Assembly: GCA_016490735.1 (NCBI GenBank)
Contig: JAEMWC010001397.1
Span: forward strand, 81,001 to 145,000
Direction of reading: 5' to 3'
DNA length: 64,000 nucleotides
From: Pachyseris speciosa
Lineage: Eukaryota; Cnidaria; Anthozoa; Scleractinia; Pachyseridae
Positions 32,781-43,319 of the stretch are shown here, one piece after another (the first letter of the stretch is position 1; each line of letters opens with the position of its first letter). A program made the translations under genes and the position numbers. The notes beneath the pieces were generated by a model. It was not told the DNA's origin. It worked only from the letters and a program-made list of their open reading frames with translations, and ran no database searches.

Positions 32781-35700
32781 TTAATTCATAATCACTTCAA
32801 GTGTGAATGTTGTATCGAAAGCACCTGTATTAGGATGTGAATAGTCAATTATAAAATAGCCTCTCGATAATGATTTGTTGATGTTGACCGTTGTGATGTT
32901 TCTACTTAAAGAAGATTGTCTGTGTTCATAAATAGTTGCTGGTAATGGCAAAGGCCCACCACCTTCAGCTTTTGTCTTGAAATAGAATATTCCGGGGCTT
33001 GTTCCTTGTAATATATACATATTCTTAATATGAAAGTTATTGTTATGAATAACTAAAAATTCAGCGCCATTGATTAATACAGGCTTCAAAGTATTCTTAT
33101 TATGTCCTTGTTTGGCTTTAACAAAGCAATTTAAATATTGTATTTGACCAATTATTCCATACCCATTCAAATCTAGATCACCTCCTAATTTCGGCCTGTA
33201 AAGAGCAAATCCACCTAAATCGAAAGCTGTTTCCATGATTACACCTGTAACGCTTGAACGAAATAGATTCAAACTATTATTATGAATTCTATAGCCATTC
33301 AGATTTAAATCACCACCAAGTTTAGCCTCTTTTATTAAATAGCTGTTCATATTAATATTATTTAGCATTGTCAATTCACCATTGTCTCCACCAAACAACC
33401 AATTTTCATTTTCTTTCACATCAAAACCATTCAAATCTAAATCAGTTTGTAATTGTATTTTTTCATTCACAATTTTATAAGCTTCTGTGAAGTCGTAAAC
33501 ACTTGATGGAACGTCTACAGCTTCAAAATCAATACCATATGCAACACAATGAACTTTGTACTTATTTGGATAAGTTGGGTTAGCATTAATATGTATTGTA
33601 CAATATAAATATTCAGGTGGTGAACTTACTGAAGGTTTTTCAATCCATAATAAATATCTCGAATGATCTTCATTTCTGTTATCAAATTTTCTCCCTACAG
33701 TTTTATGAATTGTAATTCCACCAGTTGCGCTGAATGTTACACTACTGAGATTCATTCCTTCATAATCAGGAAATAGCCATTCAAGAATGAAAGTGTATTT
33801 TCCATCTTTTATTGTGTACATATTAAAACCAATTCTAGCTCTGTAAATATGATTAGCTTCTTTATTCAAGTCTACATCAATGACCTTTTTTGAAATCAAA
33901 TGTGGTGAACGAGGTAAATTGACATATCCATTAACTCTCAAGCCATATTCAGTGCTAATTTCATCGATATCATTCATCAAATATTTGAAAGCATTCTTTG
34001 GATGAGAAGCAGATGAAATATGACTTTTTTCTAATTGATCTAAATTTACGGCATCGGTTTTATTTGTTCCTTCTTTTAAGTTAATGATTTTATGCCCTCC
34101 AAGTTTTAAGTCTGCTGCCATCGCATTTGTTCCATTCAATAATAAAGCGTTTGCTCTCATAACTATTCCAGCTTGATTTAAAACTCTGAAGTTCACTGCA
34201 TCAGTTTCATTCGACGGGTCCGCTAAATTCGTCACTCTATTTCCACCCATCGACAAATTTCCATACATCGCAGTCGAACCGTCTCGTCGAAGAAAATACT
34301 CGTCAGTATATCTTTTTGTAACCGCATCATCTAAATTTACGGGTGGAGCAAGATCAGTAATGGCATTGTTGTTCATATTTAGATTTTGTTGTGCAATCGT
34401 ATCGAGTTTGGTTTGCAACCTCTGGTCCACATAACTTTTGTTTACAGCGTCTTGTGGGTTTGAGGGGTTATCCTGCAGGTTGATGATTTTGTTTAATTTC
34501 ATGTCAACATTACCACCAAATGCAACATGGCCGTTTTCAATTTCATAAGCTGGGTCATGAACAAAGTAAGACAAATTTGTATGATATCCAAAGGCTCCAT
34601 AAACAATGAGATGTGTTTTGGTGTTAGACGCTGGAGCTGTGCTACTTAGATCAACCTGTATTGCCGCCTGCCCACCACTGGTGTTTTCTATCTGGAAAAG
34701 TTTTTTCATGTAACCATCAACGTGTGGAGTTTCAGGAAAAGGTTTTTGAAACGGCTGTCCCGCATCTCGTATATTTACAGTTGGAAGAAAAAGCCCAATT
34801 GTTGCATTTTGAGGGTTGGCAGGTGAGAAAAACTCAGTAACAAATGTATACTGTCCATTTCTTAATGATGTAACATCAAAACGAATTTTGGATGTGAAGC
34901 TACCGCTTCGTTTGATGAAAAAAGACAATGACGACTTGTTTATGTGATAAGGTGATCTGTCAAAATTCTCAATTTGAAGGTTTTCCACACCACTAACTGC
35001 AGAAGACTTGGATTTGTCCTTTAACAGGAAAGCGAATGGGTTGCGTTGAGTACCAGATGCTGAAAGAACAAGGTCATCAACATACTTTTTGTTGGCAGAA
35101 TCTTTATCAGAGTTTGGAGATCCAACATTTGTTATTTTATTGTCACCCATGTCAAGATCACCAGTCATTGCAACACTTCCATCTTTTTTAAGAAATGGTG
35201 AAACATCAATGCCAGTAATTCCAGCAATTTCAGTATCAACATACCCCTTTGTGGCTGTATCATCGTTTGCAGTTGGTGTTGATACATTAGTCAATTTGTT
35301 ACCTCCAAGATTCAAATCAGAAGTCATCGCAACGCTTCCATTTAGTTTCAAAAAATTATTGTTCACATAGTTTCTATTTACAGCTGAATAACCAAATCTT
35401 GGGTTATCTGGTATACCAAATAGATCATTTCCATTCATGCTGACAGGTGCATAAATTACACCACCAGTGTTTTTATTAAGGAAATCAGCTGTTTTATTAT
35501 CAACGTAAGATTTGTTTACAGCGTCTTGTGGGTTTGAGGGGTTATCCTGCAGGTTGATGATTTTGTTTAATTTCATGTCAATTTTACCATCGAATGCAAC
35601 ATTACCATTTTCAATTTCAAAAACAGGATCGTGAATATGTGATAAAATGATATTTGAAATTCCGTAAACACCATAAACTATAACATAATGTTTTTTATTA

Positions 35701-36406
35701 TTTTGTAAATATGGTGAAATCGACAATAACTCCATTGATGTTTGACCATTACTTGTTTTTTCAAGGAAGAATATTCTTTTGAGATAAGCCTCTACAATAT
35801 GAGTCTCTGGAAATGCTCTTTTTATCGAATCTTTTCTTTCAACTAAATTGGATGACAAATTATCATCATCAACTGTTGCATTATTTGGATTACCGTTTGT
35901 ATAAAACTAAACAGCAAAAGTGTATCTTGAAACTGTGACAAATCAAAACGAAGAACAGTTGTCTGGCTAGCTGTAGAAATAACAAAAGACAAGGCTTTTT
36001 TATTTATTAAGTAAGGGCTTTCATTAAAATCTTCCAATTTGAGATCATTTGCATTTCTAAGAATAGTTGTTTTTGATATATCTTCAAGAAGAAATTTAAA
36101 TGGATTAACACGTGTTCCTTCAATTGATAAAACAGCATCGTTGACGTATCTCATATTAACAGCATCTTTGTTTGAATTTGGTTCTCCAACATTAGTCAAG
36201 CGTTTATTTTCAAGATCATAGTTACCATCTTGTGTTAATTTGAATCCATAACCCTTATCACCTTTATCACCTTTTGGACCAGCAGGACCAATTGGACCTC
36301 TATCACCTTTATCACCTTTTGGACCAGCAGGACCTCTATCACCTTTTGGACCTATTTCACCAGTTCCTATATTGTCTGGAGTTGGTAAATCATTAAATAA
36401 TCCCAT
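32781..36406 (-). pseudogene. Giant fibre: collagen stalk plus tail-fibre-like repeats (frameshifted)
   Basis: Two frames make one gene. 36406-35843 encodes [11 protein letters not shown], about ten Gly-X-Y triplets and the first repeat. 35858-32781 (1,025 codons) continues it. The homologous internal segment around 34860-34930 shows that the frame is lost near 35900. The long part holds many copies of a phage tail-fibre-type repeat (GSVAMTGDLDMGDNKITNVG, then DSANKKYVDD; INLQDNPSNPQDAVNKSYVD occurs twice) and three beta-rich blocks beginning FPETPHVDGYMKK or similar. The structural role as an attachment fibre is inferred. The break would leave only the anchor and stalk. Confidence 0.78.
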
Positions 36407-36417
36407 ATAATATTAGA

Positions 36418-37059
36418 TTAGATAACACCATAAAAGTTTCTATTCACTGTTTTCATTGGTTTGTCAACATAACAGAAGGAATATGGTTTTTTGGTTGCTT
36501 CAATATACTTCTGCTTATCGATTGCTAGTTCTTGGGAGATACAGTTTCTCTCTCTCGTGGATGGGAAATCATAAAGACAGAAATGGCTACAATTGAGTCT
36601 GACAGATTTTGGACACCCATAGAATGACTGTGTTAGGTACAGAACTGAACAATTTTTGTGGCGACCCTGAATGAAATAGCTTATGATTTGATCTTGTTTT
36701 TTATCAGTCACGAAATCATCAAATACAACCAGTCGCTGTAAATCAGTGTCTTTGATTTGTTCAACAGGAAGTATTTCATCTTGACTGCAAATTAAAACGG
36801 GGTAACCAACTTGTTTGCTTATTCCATCCATGACTTGCTGTAAATATTGATATTTGTCTTGATCCAAGTTTTTGGCATACAGATGTATTTGATCATAATG
36901 GACCAAAGGTTCCATAATCAGATGCAAGAACAAGGTTGTCTTTCCAGATCCAGAATTTCCAGCCAATAACATTCTGAATGTATCTTTTGGCATATACGGA
37001 TACAACTGTCTGAATGAATTATTTGAATTCTGAACGATATCATAATTTGGAATTTCCAT
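36418..37059 (-). CDS. Genome-packaging ATPase (FtsK/HerA type)
   Basis: 213 residues. Walker A is GNSGSGKTT (34-42) and Walker B is RLVVFDDF (109-116). The sensor-like stretch YLTQSFYGCPKSVRLNCSHF is typical of Polinton, adenovirus-like and NCLDV A32-type ATPases. It is intact. Its TAA is followed within 14 bp by the ATG of the downstream fibre gene, so the leftward genes form a tight cluster ATPase - fibre - fibre - small protein. It pumps DNA into the capsid in related viruses. Confidence 0.92.
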   Translation of the reverse strand: MEIPNYDIVQNSNNSFRQLYPYMPKDTFRMLLAGNSGSGKTTLFLHLIMEPLVHYDQIHLYAKNLDQDKYQYLQQVMDGISKQVGYPVLICSQDEILPVEQIKDTDLQRLVVFDDFVTDKKQDQIISYFIQGRHKNCSVLYLTQSFYGCPKSVRLNCSHFCLYDFPSTRERNCISQELAIDKQKYIEATKKPYSFCYVDKPMKTVNRNFYGVI

Positions 37060-37095
37060 ATGTTAATAGTTTAGATTAGTCTAACACAATTGTAT

Positions 37096-37938
37096 ATGGA
37101 TATAGAACGTATGAAAAGGCTTCTTGAAAGTGGAATTGAAGCTGGAAATTAAACAAGAGAAGTACGTGAGGTTATCAAGACTTATGAAAACAGAAAACAG
37201 GATGCTTATGATGAAACATTGCAATTACTGAAACCCTCTATTGATGTCCATAAGAGTGTGAAAGAAAGTGTTGACAAGAAACAGGATGAAGTTATTGAAC
37301 AGTTGAAACAAAATCAACAGGCTTTAACACAAGGACTTGATGATGTTATTGAAGCTAATCGCAGAGCAATTGTAATAGGTGAGGAACTTCCTAAAGCCAT
37401 TGAAGCACCTAAAGAAGATAAAGATGAGGATGAGAAACCCAGCATTTTAAATATCGATAATAATTTTGATAAAGATGACAGAATTATATTAAAAAATAAC
37501 AAGCTTTTGAAACCAAGCGATTTGACTCAAGTCCTCCCACAAAAACTTATTGAAGAAAACAAAAAAGCTATAAATATCACCCAGAAATTAGGAAGTAAAA
37601 AATAAAAAATAAAAAAACTAGAAGATAAACAATCTTATGATAGAGAATTACAAACTTTGAAGAAATATAGAGATACGATTGGAGATGTATTAGCTTCTTA
37701 CAAATACAAAACAGGGCAAGGAATGAGAAAGAGAAAACAATATGGAGCAGGTGTTGTTCATTATAATAATGTTGGCGACTTGCTTTCACGTTTACAGTTA
37801 CTTGGTGGGTCTATTTTTGCTGGTAATAACAGTATGAGTGTCAGAAATGAGTTTGTAAAGATATTGCATACATTGAGCAGACTGGGTATTGTTGGAAACG
37901 AGGAGCTTAATAAAATAATGATGAAATATCTAATGTAA
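37096..37938 (+). pseudogene. Coiled-coil virion-type protein, two in-frame stops
   Basis: One continuous frame of 281 codons from the ATG at 37096, interrupted by TAA at 37150-37152 and 37603-37605. The content is helical and charged (EQLKQNQQALTQGLDDVIEA, KLIEENKKAINITQKLGSKK). The C-terminus contains GMRKRKQYGAGVVHYNN and a compact helical ending. It starts 36 bp from the divergent ATPase gene, sharing a regulatory gap. The family is unknown to me; its position beside the minor capsid gene suggests a virion component. Confidence 0.6.
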
Positions 37939-37944
37939 AAGTAT

Positions 37945-38728
37945 ATGACAGAAATTTCATTACGATTCAACAGTAAAAACAGAGACAAAATTGGTGTTAG
38001 TAAGAGTCATGATTTTGAAAAAAGATTCAATACACCTATCAAATTAACGAATGATTTGAAATATGAAATGGCTGTGAATGTTATCAATATGACATACAGT
38101 TGGTACAACATCAGAGAGTCTTTAGGGAATAATCAAACGAAATATAGCCATGACAAAGGTGCAAACTGGGAAACAATAACATTCGTTGACGGGATGTATT
38201 CATACGACGATATCAATAGTTACATTCATGAGTATATGAGTAAAAATAGCCATGTACTGAATCCATCTGAAACAGACAAATCAAAATTCAAGTATGGCAT
38301 CAATATATATTTCGTTTTGTCAACATATCGCATTTTGATTGAACTTGATGAAAACTATCGAGTGGATCTGAGAAATCTTGATTTCAGAAAACTTATCGGT
38401 TTCGATTCAAAATTAGTTTCAGCAACAGAATATGGAGCAAATCTACCTGATATTACAAGAGGAGTGGATGAAATTTATATTAATTGTGATAATGTGATAG
38501 ATAGCATTGTTGATGGCAATAGTACAAATACAATCGCTGTTATTCCAGTCACAGATCTCGTCAGAAGTTTACCTTTCACTTACAAACCTCGTTTTCTTTC
38601 ATGGAATCCAGTCTCAACACACACAATCAGTTCAATGCGTTTATGTCACAGACTCTTCTAGAGCTCCAGTAGATTTAAATGGGATAGATTGGTATATTGA
38701 GTTATTCTTGAGAGGGACAGAATTATAA
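37945..38728 (+). pseudogene. Minor capsid (penton-like) protein, frameshifted near the C-terminus
   Basis: 238 codons read MTEISLRFNSKNRDKIGVSK, then FEKRFNTPIKLTNDLKYEMA and ...DITRGVDEIYINCDNVIDS, the pattern of the single-jelly-roll minor capsid protein of Polintons. The expected closing strand (VYVTDSSRAPVDLNG, then WYIELFLRG) lies in the +1 frame from about 38640 to 38728, so a small indel near 38636-38645 truncates about 30 residues. It lies directly upstream of the basic protein and the major capsid gene. Confidence 0.8.
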
Positions 38729-38741
38729 AACCTAATATTAT

Positions 38742-38990
38742 ATGAAGAGGTTTGAGTACAAAAAATATGAGCAAATTGGTGAAGGCATCTTTACTGACAT
38801 TGCCAAAACAGCTGTAAAAAAAGCAGCTGAAAAAGCAGCTACAACAATTGGTGAACATGCTGGCAAAAAAGGTGGTGATAAAATAATAGAACTCTTAAGC
38901 AAGAAAAAGAGAAAAAGTGGAACTGAGAGTGAGATTAAGACTGGGGGTGAGATCAAAAGAAAGAGAGGCAGACCTCGAAAAATTAAGTAA
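38742..38990 (+). CDS. Small basic AT-hook core protein
   Basis: 82 residues. An Ala/Lys-rich amphipathic helix (IAKTAVKKAAEKAATTIGEH) is followed by KKKRKS and a C-terminal KRKRGRPRKIK. The last is a canonical AT-hook (RGRP core), which binds the minor groove of AT-rich DNA. I infer a DNA-condensing virion core protein, analogous to but not demonstrably homologous with adenovirus core proteins. The ATG follows CCTAATATTAT. Confidence 0.65.
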   Translation: MKRFEYKKYEQIGEGIFTDIAKTAVKKAAEKAATTIGEHAGKKGGDKIIELLSKKKRKSGTESEIKTGGEIKRKRGRPRKIK

Positions 38991-39012
38991 CTTTTATCTA
39001 ACACAATAATAT

Positions 39013-40296
39013 ATGTCGAACTATCGCAACTCAAAATATATCGAACGATATGAAGATGTTGTCTTTGAGCTTGAGACAGCACTTAATACTGTGATTGCAA
39101 ATAATGCTCATCAGAGGAAAACAGGTTACCGATTTGTTGTTGATAACAGTGGAGAGACAACACCATTTGACTGGTATAATGCCCGTTTTAATGTTATTTT
39201 CAAAGAAAATAAGCTTGCAGATGGAGCTAATATTGCTGCTGCAGATCAAAATGGTATTGTTAATTCAGTTTACGCTCTTATTAACACCATTAATGTAAAA
39301 ATGAATGGAATCGATGTTTATGAATGCCGAGATGCTAACCAAGCCACAAACATTAAGTCATTGCTTGAGTATTCACAGGGTTATGCTGTAAGTCAGGGAA
39401 CCAATGAGTTCTTCTATCTTGACACCAGCAGAGGTGCTGAAAACAGAGTGGCACAAGCTGCTTATAACAAAGGATTCTCAGATCGTAAAGCTTTGCTTAA
39501 TGATGGTGGTGAAATAAATGCAGAGATAGCATTGAACAGATATGGATTTTTCAAGAACCTTTATAAGGAAATCTTGCCTAACTCAAAAGTAGAGGTGAAC
39601 CTAACACTTGAGAGTGATGACAATCTTGTTTGGCAGGCTAGTGATGAATGTCGTGTGATACTGACTAAATTCCAGCTAATAGTTCCTCGTATTGTTTTCA
39701 ATTCTGAGGGAAAGTCTTTGTACATGAGCACGTATCTTGACAACAGAAAGTGGACTTACATGAGAGAAATGGTTGAGAGAGGCAATTCAACAAGACAACA
39801 GACTGCCAATTTCCGTATTTCCACAGGAATAAACAAACCCAGACATGTGTTTGTATTCATCATCAATGATGCAAGTGATGCATCTCAGACAGCCAATAAA
39901 TTCTTGTACAACACATTCTCAGTTGCAAATAACCAAACACTGACAAATTGTTATCTTGAAGTTGGCAATGGAAATGATTATCCAGAGGTTCATTATAATC
40001 CATCAACAGAACCCTCAAGAGTATTCAGAGATGTTTTGAAATATGTTCAAGTTGTAAATGAATTCAGTGAGAACACCCTTCTCACAAGAGGAAACTTTGG
40101 TACAATATTCCCTTTCATTTACTTTGATCTGACAAAACAGAAGCAGGACATAGAATATGGAATGACAAAACTGACTTTCAAATACACTTTGAGTGGGGTA
40201 ACAAATGCTGATTACAGTGTGTATGCACTTGTGCTGTATGAACAGGATGTTGAGATGAGAAAGACTGATGGAAAGTTGATTCTGAGATCTATGTAA
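39013..40296 (+). CDS. Major capsid protein (double jelly-roll)
   Basis: 427 residues, intact, with the length and pattern of Polinton major capsid proteins: YRFVVDNSGETTPFDWYNAR, VNSVYALINTINVKMNGIDV, ECRVILTKFQLIVPRIVFNS, RHVFVFIINDASDASQTANK and FPFIYFDLTKQKQDIEYG. The upstream signal reads TCTAACACAATAATATATG. It would assemble into the icosahedral shell. Lack of any lesion in 1.3 kb argues that the insertion is young. Confidence 0.92.
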   Translation: MSNYRNSKYIERYEDVVFELETALNTVIANNAHQRKTGYRFVVDNSGETTPFDWYNARFNVIFKENKLADGANIAAADQNGIVNSVYALINTINVKMNGIDVYECRDANQATNIKSLLEYSQGYAVSQGTNEFFYLDTSRGAENRVAQAAYNKGFSDRKALLNDGGEINAEIALNRYGFFKNLYKEILPNSKVEVNLTLESDDNLVWQASDECRVILTKFQLIVPRIVFNSEGKSLYMSTYLDNRKWTYMREMVERGNSTRQQTANFRISTGINKPRHVFVFIINDASDASQTANKFLYNTFSVANNQTLTNCYLEVGNGNDYPEVHYNPSTEPSRVFRDVLKYVQVVNEFSENTLLTRGNFGTIFPFIYFDLTKQKQDIEYGMTKLTFKYTLSGVTNADYSVYALVLYEQDVEMRKTDGKLILRSM

Positions 40297-40418
40297 ATGG
40301 AAATAATTAAATAAATTAATTAAATTAAATAATTAAATAAAATAAATAATTAAATAATTAAATAATTAAATTAAATCATTATTTATATTAAATACAATTT
40401 AGTATAAACATATATTAT
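40297..40418. repeat. AAATAATT low-complexity spacer
   Basis: This region is almost pure A/T between the capsid and pX-like genes, made of AAATAATT and AAATTAAT units, and ends in the TATATTATATG start context. Confidence 0.8.
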
Positions 40419-41272
40419 ATGACTACTTATCATCCTCATGGAGTGACACTGTCACAAGGTCAGAAAGAAAAGCTGGCAAAAGCTATTAAATCAAATTCAG
40501 CGGTAACATTGAGGCTGACGCATGGTGAATTGTCTGGTGGTGATCAACTTATGTTGACAAAAAGACAAATCAACAAACTAATGAAATCAAAAAGATTGGG
40601 AAAAGGTTCTGATATCAATATATCAAAAAGTCAAATCAGAAAGGCGGTTGTACATGGAGGTTCTCTTTGGTCAAGTCTTTTTTCACTTGGAACAAGACTA
40701 TTGCCTTATGCAGGTAAAGCAGTAGCTAAAGCGGCTCCAGCATTGGCCACAGGTGCTCTTTCTTCATTAGCAAGTCTCGGCATTGATAAACTATTTGGAA
40801 AGAAACAAAAAGGAGGATTCATTATTCCCAATGAAAACTTGCCCCAACTATTGAATTTTAGAAATTTATTGAATGTGAGACAAATGGCTGATCTTGTCAA
40901 TGCGATGCAGTCTGGTGGACAACTTGCTATCAAACCAACAAAAACTCAGTCTGGTGGTTTTCTTGGAACAATTTTGGCAAGTATTGGAATTCCTCTGCTT
41001 ATGAATGCCTTAACTGGAAAAGGTTTGCATGTTGAACACAGCCGTTCTAGACGGTCATTACCAGTTCATGTTCCAGATAACATTACAGTTAATAAAAATA
41101 AAAGTGGTGGGAAACACGCTGTGATTCCATGGCAATCACCCCCAGTTGTTGGTACATGGGATAACCCAATCGGTTATGGAATGAAAAAAAAAAGACCAAA
41201 AAGGGAAAAGGGCTTCTACTGGGAAAAGACAGTCCATTCAATTCAATCCCCATACTAGGAACCATTTTGTAA
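40419..41272 (+). CDS. pX/pVI-like virion protein with alternative C-terminus
   Basis: 279 codons as read to 41258. It contains a conserved N-terminus (GVTLSQGQKEKLAKAIKSNS, MLTKRQINKLMKSKRLGKGS), then GGSLWSSLFSLGTRLLPYAG, an amphipathic, membrane-active-looking helix, then Ala-rich and hydrophobic stretches. After the A-run at 41183-41193 the read frame becomes a poor tail. The neighbouring frame instead gives KGKGLLLGKDSPFN and IPILGTIL with TAA at 41270-41272, which looks like the genuine ending. So either a one-base homopolymer error or a recent frameshift is present. The likely role is membrane disruption or core-capsid bridging. Confidence 0.7.
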
Positions 41273-41727
41273 ACAAACCCTTATCCAACTTTGATTTAAT
41301 CAATTGGGTGAAACAACTTGGAATAAAACATTTTAGAGGAGTATTTTCAAGAGACAATCTGCCGAGACAAATAAAAAAGAATGAATGTGGGATAGTCAAT
41401 CTTGATTCCAAAATTGGACCTGGTACTCATTGGGTTTGTTATAGGAATTTCAAAAATGATAAATACTGTGAATACTTTGACTCTTTCGGTTTAATGATGC
41501 CAACAGAAGTTCAAATATATATGGCTACAAGCGGTAAACAACTTGAATACTCTGGTGATGAGATACAAGAAAGGGAATCAGTATTATGTGGATATTGGTG
41601 TTTATACTATCTTCTTGAGAGACAAAAAGGAACATCTATACTGGATATAATACACAATTCCAGATTCAATCCAGCAGATGTGAGTGTCAATCACAGATTC
41701 ATCATAGACTACTTTAAAAATATCTAA
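41272..41727 (+). CDS. Adenain-like cysteine protease (start codon missing)
   Basis: The catalytic set is in the family order: His at 41428 (GTHWVCY), Asp at 41479 (YFDSFG) and Cys at 41587 (LCGYWCLYYL), with a Gln seven residues before the Cys as oxyanion residue. Conserved PLSNFDLINW lies upstream of any possible internal start, so the protein begins near 41272; no ATG is present there (the codon before AACAAACCC is GTA). In the family this enzyme matures capsid and pX/pVI-type proteins. The start codon is probably lost or mis-called. Confidence 0.85.
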   Translation, partial: NKPLSNFDLINWVKQLGIKHFRGVFSRDNLPRQIKKNECGIVNLDSKIGPGTHWVCYRNFKNDKYCEYFDSFGLMMPTEVQIYMATSGKQLEYSGDEIQERESVLCGYWCLYYLLERQKGTSILDIIHNSRFNPADVSVNHRFIIDYFKNI

Positions 41728-41739
41728 CTTAATGGTATA

Positions 41740-41928
41740 ATGGTAAAATCATATTGTGTAAAACAGAAGAAAATCACTGAATGTGTGCCAGGAAGTGAAA
41801 GATATCAAAAGACAAAAAATGGTCGAACTATGATGAAATGCACTTGTGCTGAATGTGGAATAACAAAGACTAAATTCGTCAAGAGACTGGGAAACGGATT
41901 GGCCCGTCTGAAGGGGCGGGCATACTAG
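41740..41928 (+). CDS. Small Cys-rich basic protein (DUF5679-like pattern)
   Basis: 62 residues: YCVKQKKITECVPGSERY, then CTCAECGITKTKFVKR. Paired cysteines in a Cys-x-Cys-x2-Cys arrangement suggest zinc binding, and the Arg/Lys content suggests nucleic-acid binding. It lies between the protease and PLA2 genes with only 12- and 15-bp gaps. The upstream signal is TATCTAACTTAATGG. The family name is tentative. Confidence 0.6.
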   Translation: MVKSYCVKQKKITECVPGSERYQKTKNGRTMMKCTCAECGITKTKFVKRLGNGLARLKGRAY

Positions 41929-41943
41929 ATTTCAGCCGCAGAT

Positions 41944-42582
41944 ATGGCACTAACAGGATTCTTAGAACATGGAGTCCCTTATTTAGCAAAGAAAGGTGTA
42001 GAAATGGGAAGATATTATGCTTCCGAAGCAATGAGAAATCCAAAGCTGCAAAAGCAATTGATGGATAAAGGAATTTCCCTCACAAAGCCTATAATTACAA
42101 AGGTTGGGACTGAAGCTTTAAATCAACTGTCAACAAAAGTGAGACCAAACATTCGTTATAAAACAGATATCAAGGGATTGGATTATGGCAAAGGTATTGA
42201 CATTCACAAGATGATCGGTAAACTACCAAAACCAAAAGCAGGTTGGACACCAAGTAAATATAAATATATGGGACCTTACAATCCATTGCATGAGCAGTTG
42301 GAATATGATCCAAATACTGGTGAGGTCTTGAAATGGAATGTACAACCTTACAATAAGGTGGATGAAATAGCAGCTTATCATGATATTTGTTATGATATGG
42401 GAAAAAATAAAGGTGATTGTGATAGAACAATGGTTGAGTCACTTGATCAAATACCGTATGGTGAGATGCCAAAATGGGGTCAAACAGCCAGATTCTTAAT
42501 TGACAAAAAACAGAAATTAGGTCTTGGTGTTTCAAAAAACGGAAAAAGCCGTCGAGTGAAGAAAACTGGCAAGAAAAATTAG
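41944..42582 (+). CDS. Parvovirus-type phospholipase A2 virion protein
   Basis: 212 residues. The calcium loop YMGPYNPL lies at 108-115 and the catalytic dyad His-Asp at 146-147 in AAYHDICYDMG, followed by DCDRTMV. This is the motif set of the parvoviral VP1 unique region, also seen in Polintons. It has a basic C-terminus and is intact. In the viral family the activity breaches endosomal membranes; here that role is inferred. Confidence 0.85.
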   Translation: MALTGFLEHGVPYLAKKGVEMGRYYASEAMRNPKLQKQLMDKGISLTKPIITKVGTEALNQLSTKVRPNIRYKTDIKGLDYGKGIDIHKMIGKLPKPKAGWTPSKYKYMGPYNPLHEQLEYDPNTGEVLKWNVQPYNKVDEIAAYHDICYDMGKNKGDCDRTMVESLDQIPYGEMPKWGQTARFLIDKKQKLGLGVSKNGKSRRVKKTGKKN

Positions 42583-43170
42583 CAGATGAGTTACATGCAC
42601 CCATAAAACGAAATTTCACTCGGCGGCGTGTGATTGTAAATAAAATTGATGAAATATGGGCAAGTGATCTAGTTGAAATGCAACAGTTTAGTAAATGGAA
42701 TAAAGGTTATCGATATCTTCTTATGGTTATTGATGTATTCAGCAAATATGGTTGGATTGTCCCATTGAAGGATAAGAAAGGTGAATCTGTCACTGAAGCA
42801 TTCAAAACAATATTCAAGGAAGGCAGAAAACCACAATATCTATGGGTTGACAATCTATATCCGAATATCTAAGTATAAACGGAATGTGTTTGACAAGGGC
42901 TATACACCAAATTGGACAGAAGAAGTGTTTACAGTTGATAAGATCCAATACACTAATCCAATAACATACAAACTAAAAGATCTCAACGATGAAGAAATAC
43001 AAGGGAGTTTTCATGAACCTGAATTGTTAAAAGCCAGACAGGATGTTTTCCGTATTGATAAAGTCATTCGCAGAGATTACAAGAAGAAACAAGCTTTGGT
43101 TAAGTGGAAGGGATATAGTGATGACTTCAACAGTTGGATACCGTTCAGGGATTTAAAAGATATATTATAA
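42504..43170 (+). pseudogene. rve-type integrase with chromodomain, core deleted
   Basis: The first frame (open from 42504, no ATG) gives the N-terminal part of the catalytic core: IDEIWASDLVEMQQF with the first Asp, then YLLMVIDVFSKYGWIVPLK and YLWVDN with the second Asp. Sequence then jumps at about 42855-42862 into another frame starting RISKYKRNVFDKGYTPNW. This is followed by a beta-barrel-like segment and a chromodomain (FRIDKVIRRDYKKKQALVKW, then KGYSDDFNSWIPFRDLKDI). The region that should carry the catalytic Glu is absent. It is an internal deletion, not just a stop. Confidence 0.88.
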
Positions 43171-43319
43171 AAAGAAAATTATCTAACATATATATAAGTA
43201 GACCTTACAGTAGTATATACTGTTATTTGCTCACGGTAGCCAAGAATATTATTATTCCTGACTATATTTAAACACAGGTCGAAAATCAATTAAAAATAAA
43301 AAATAAATTATTATAATAT

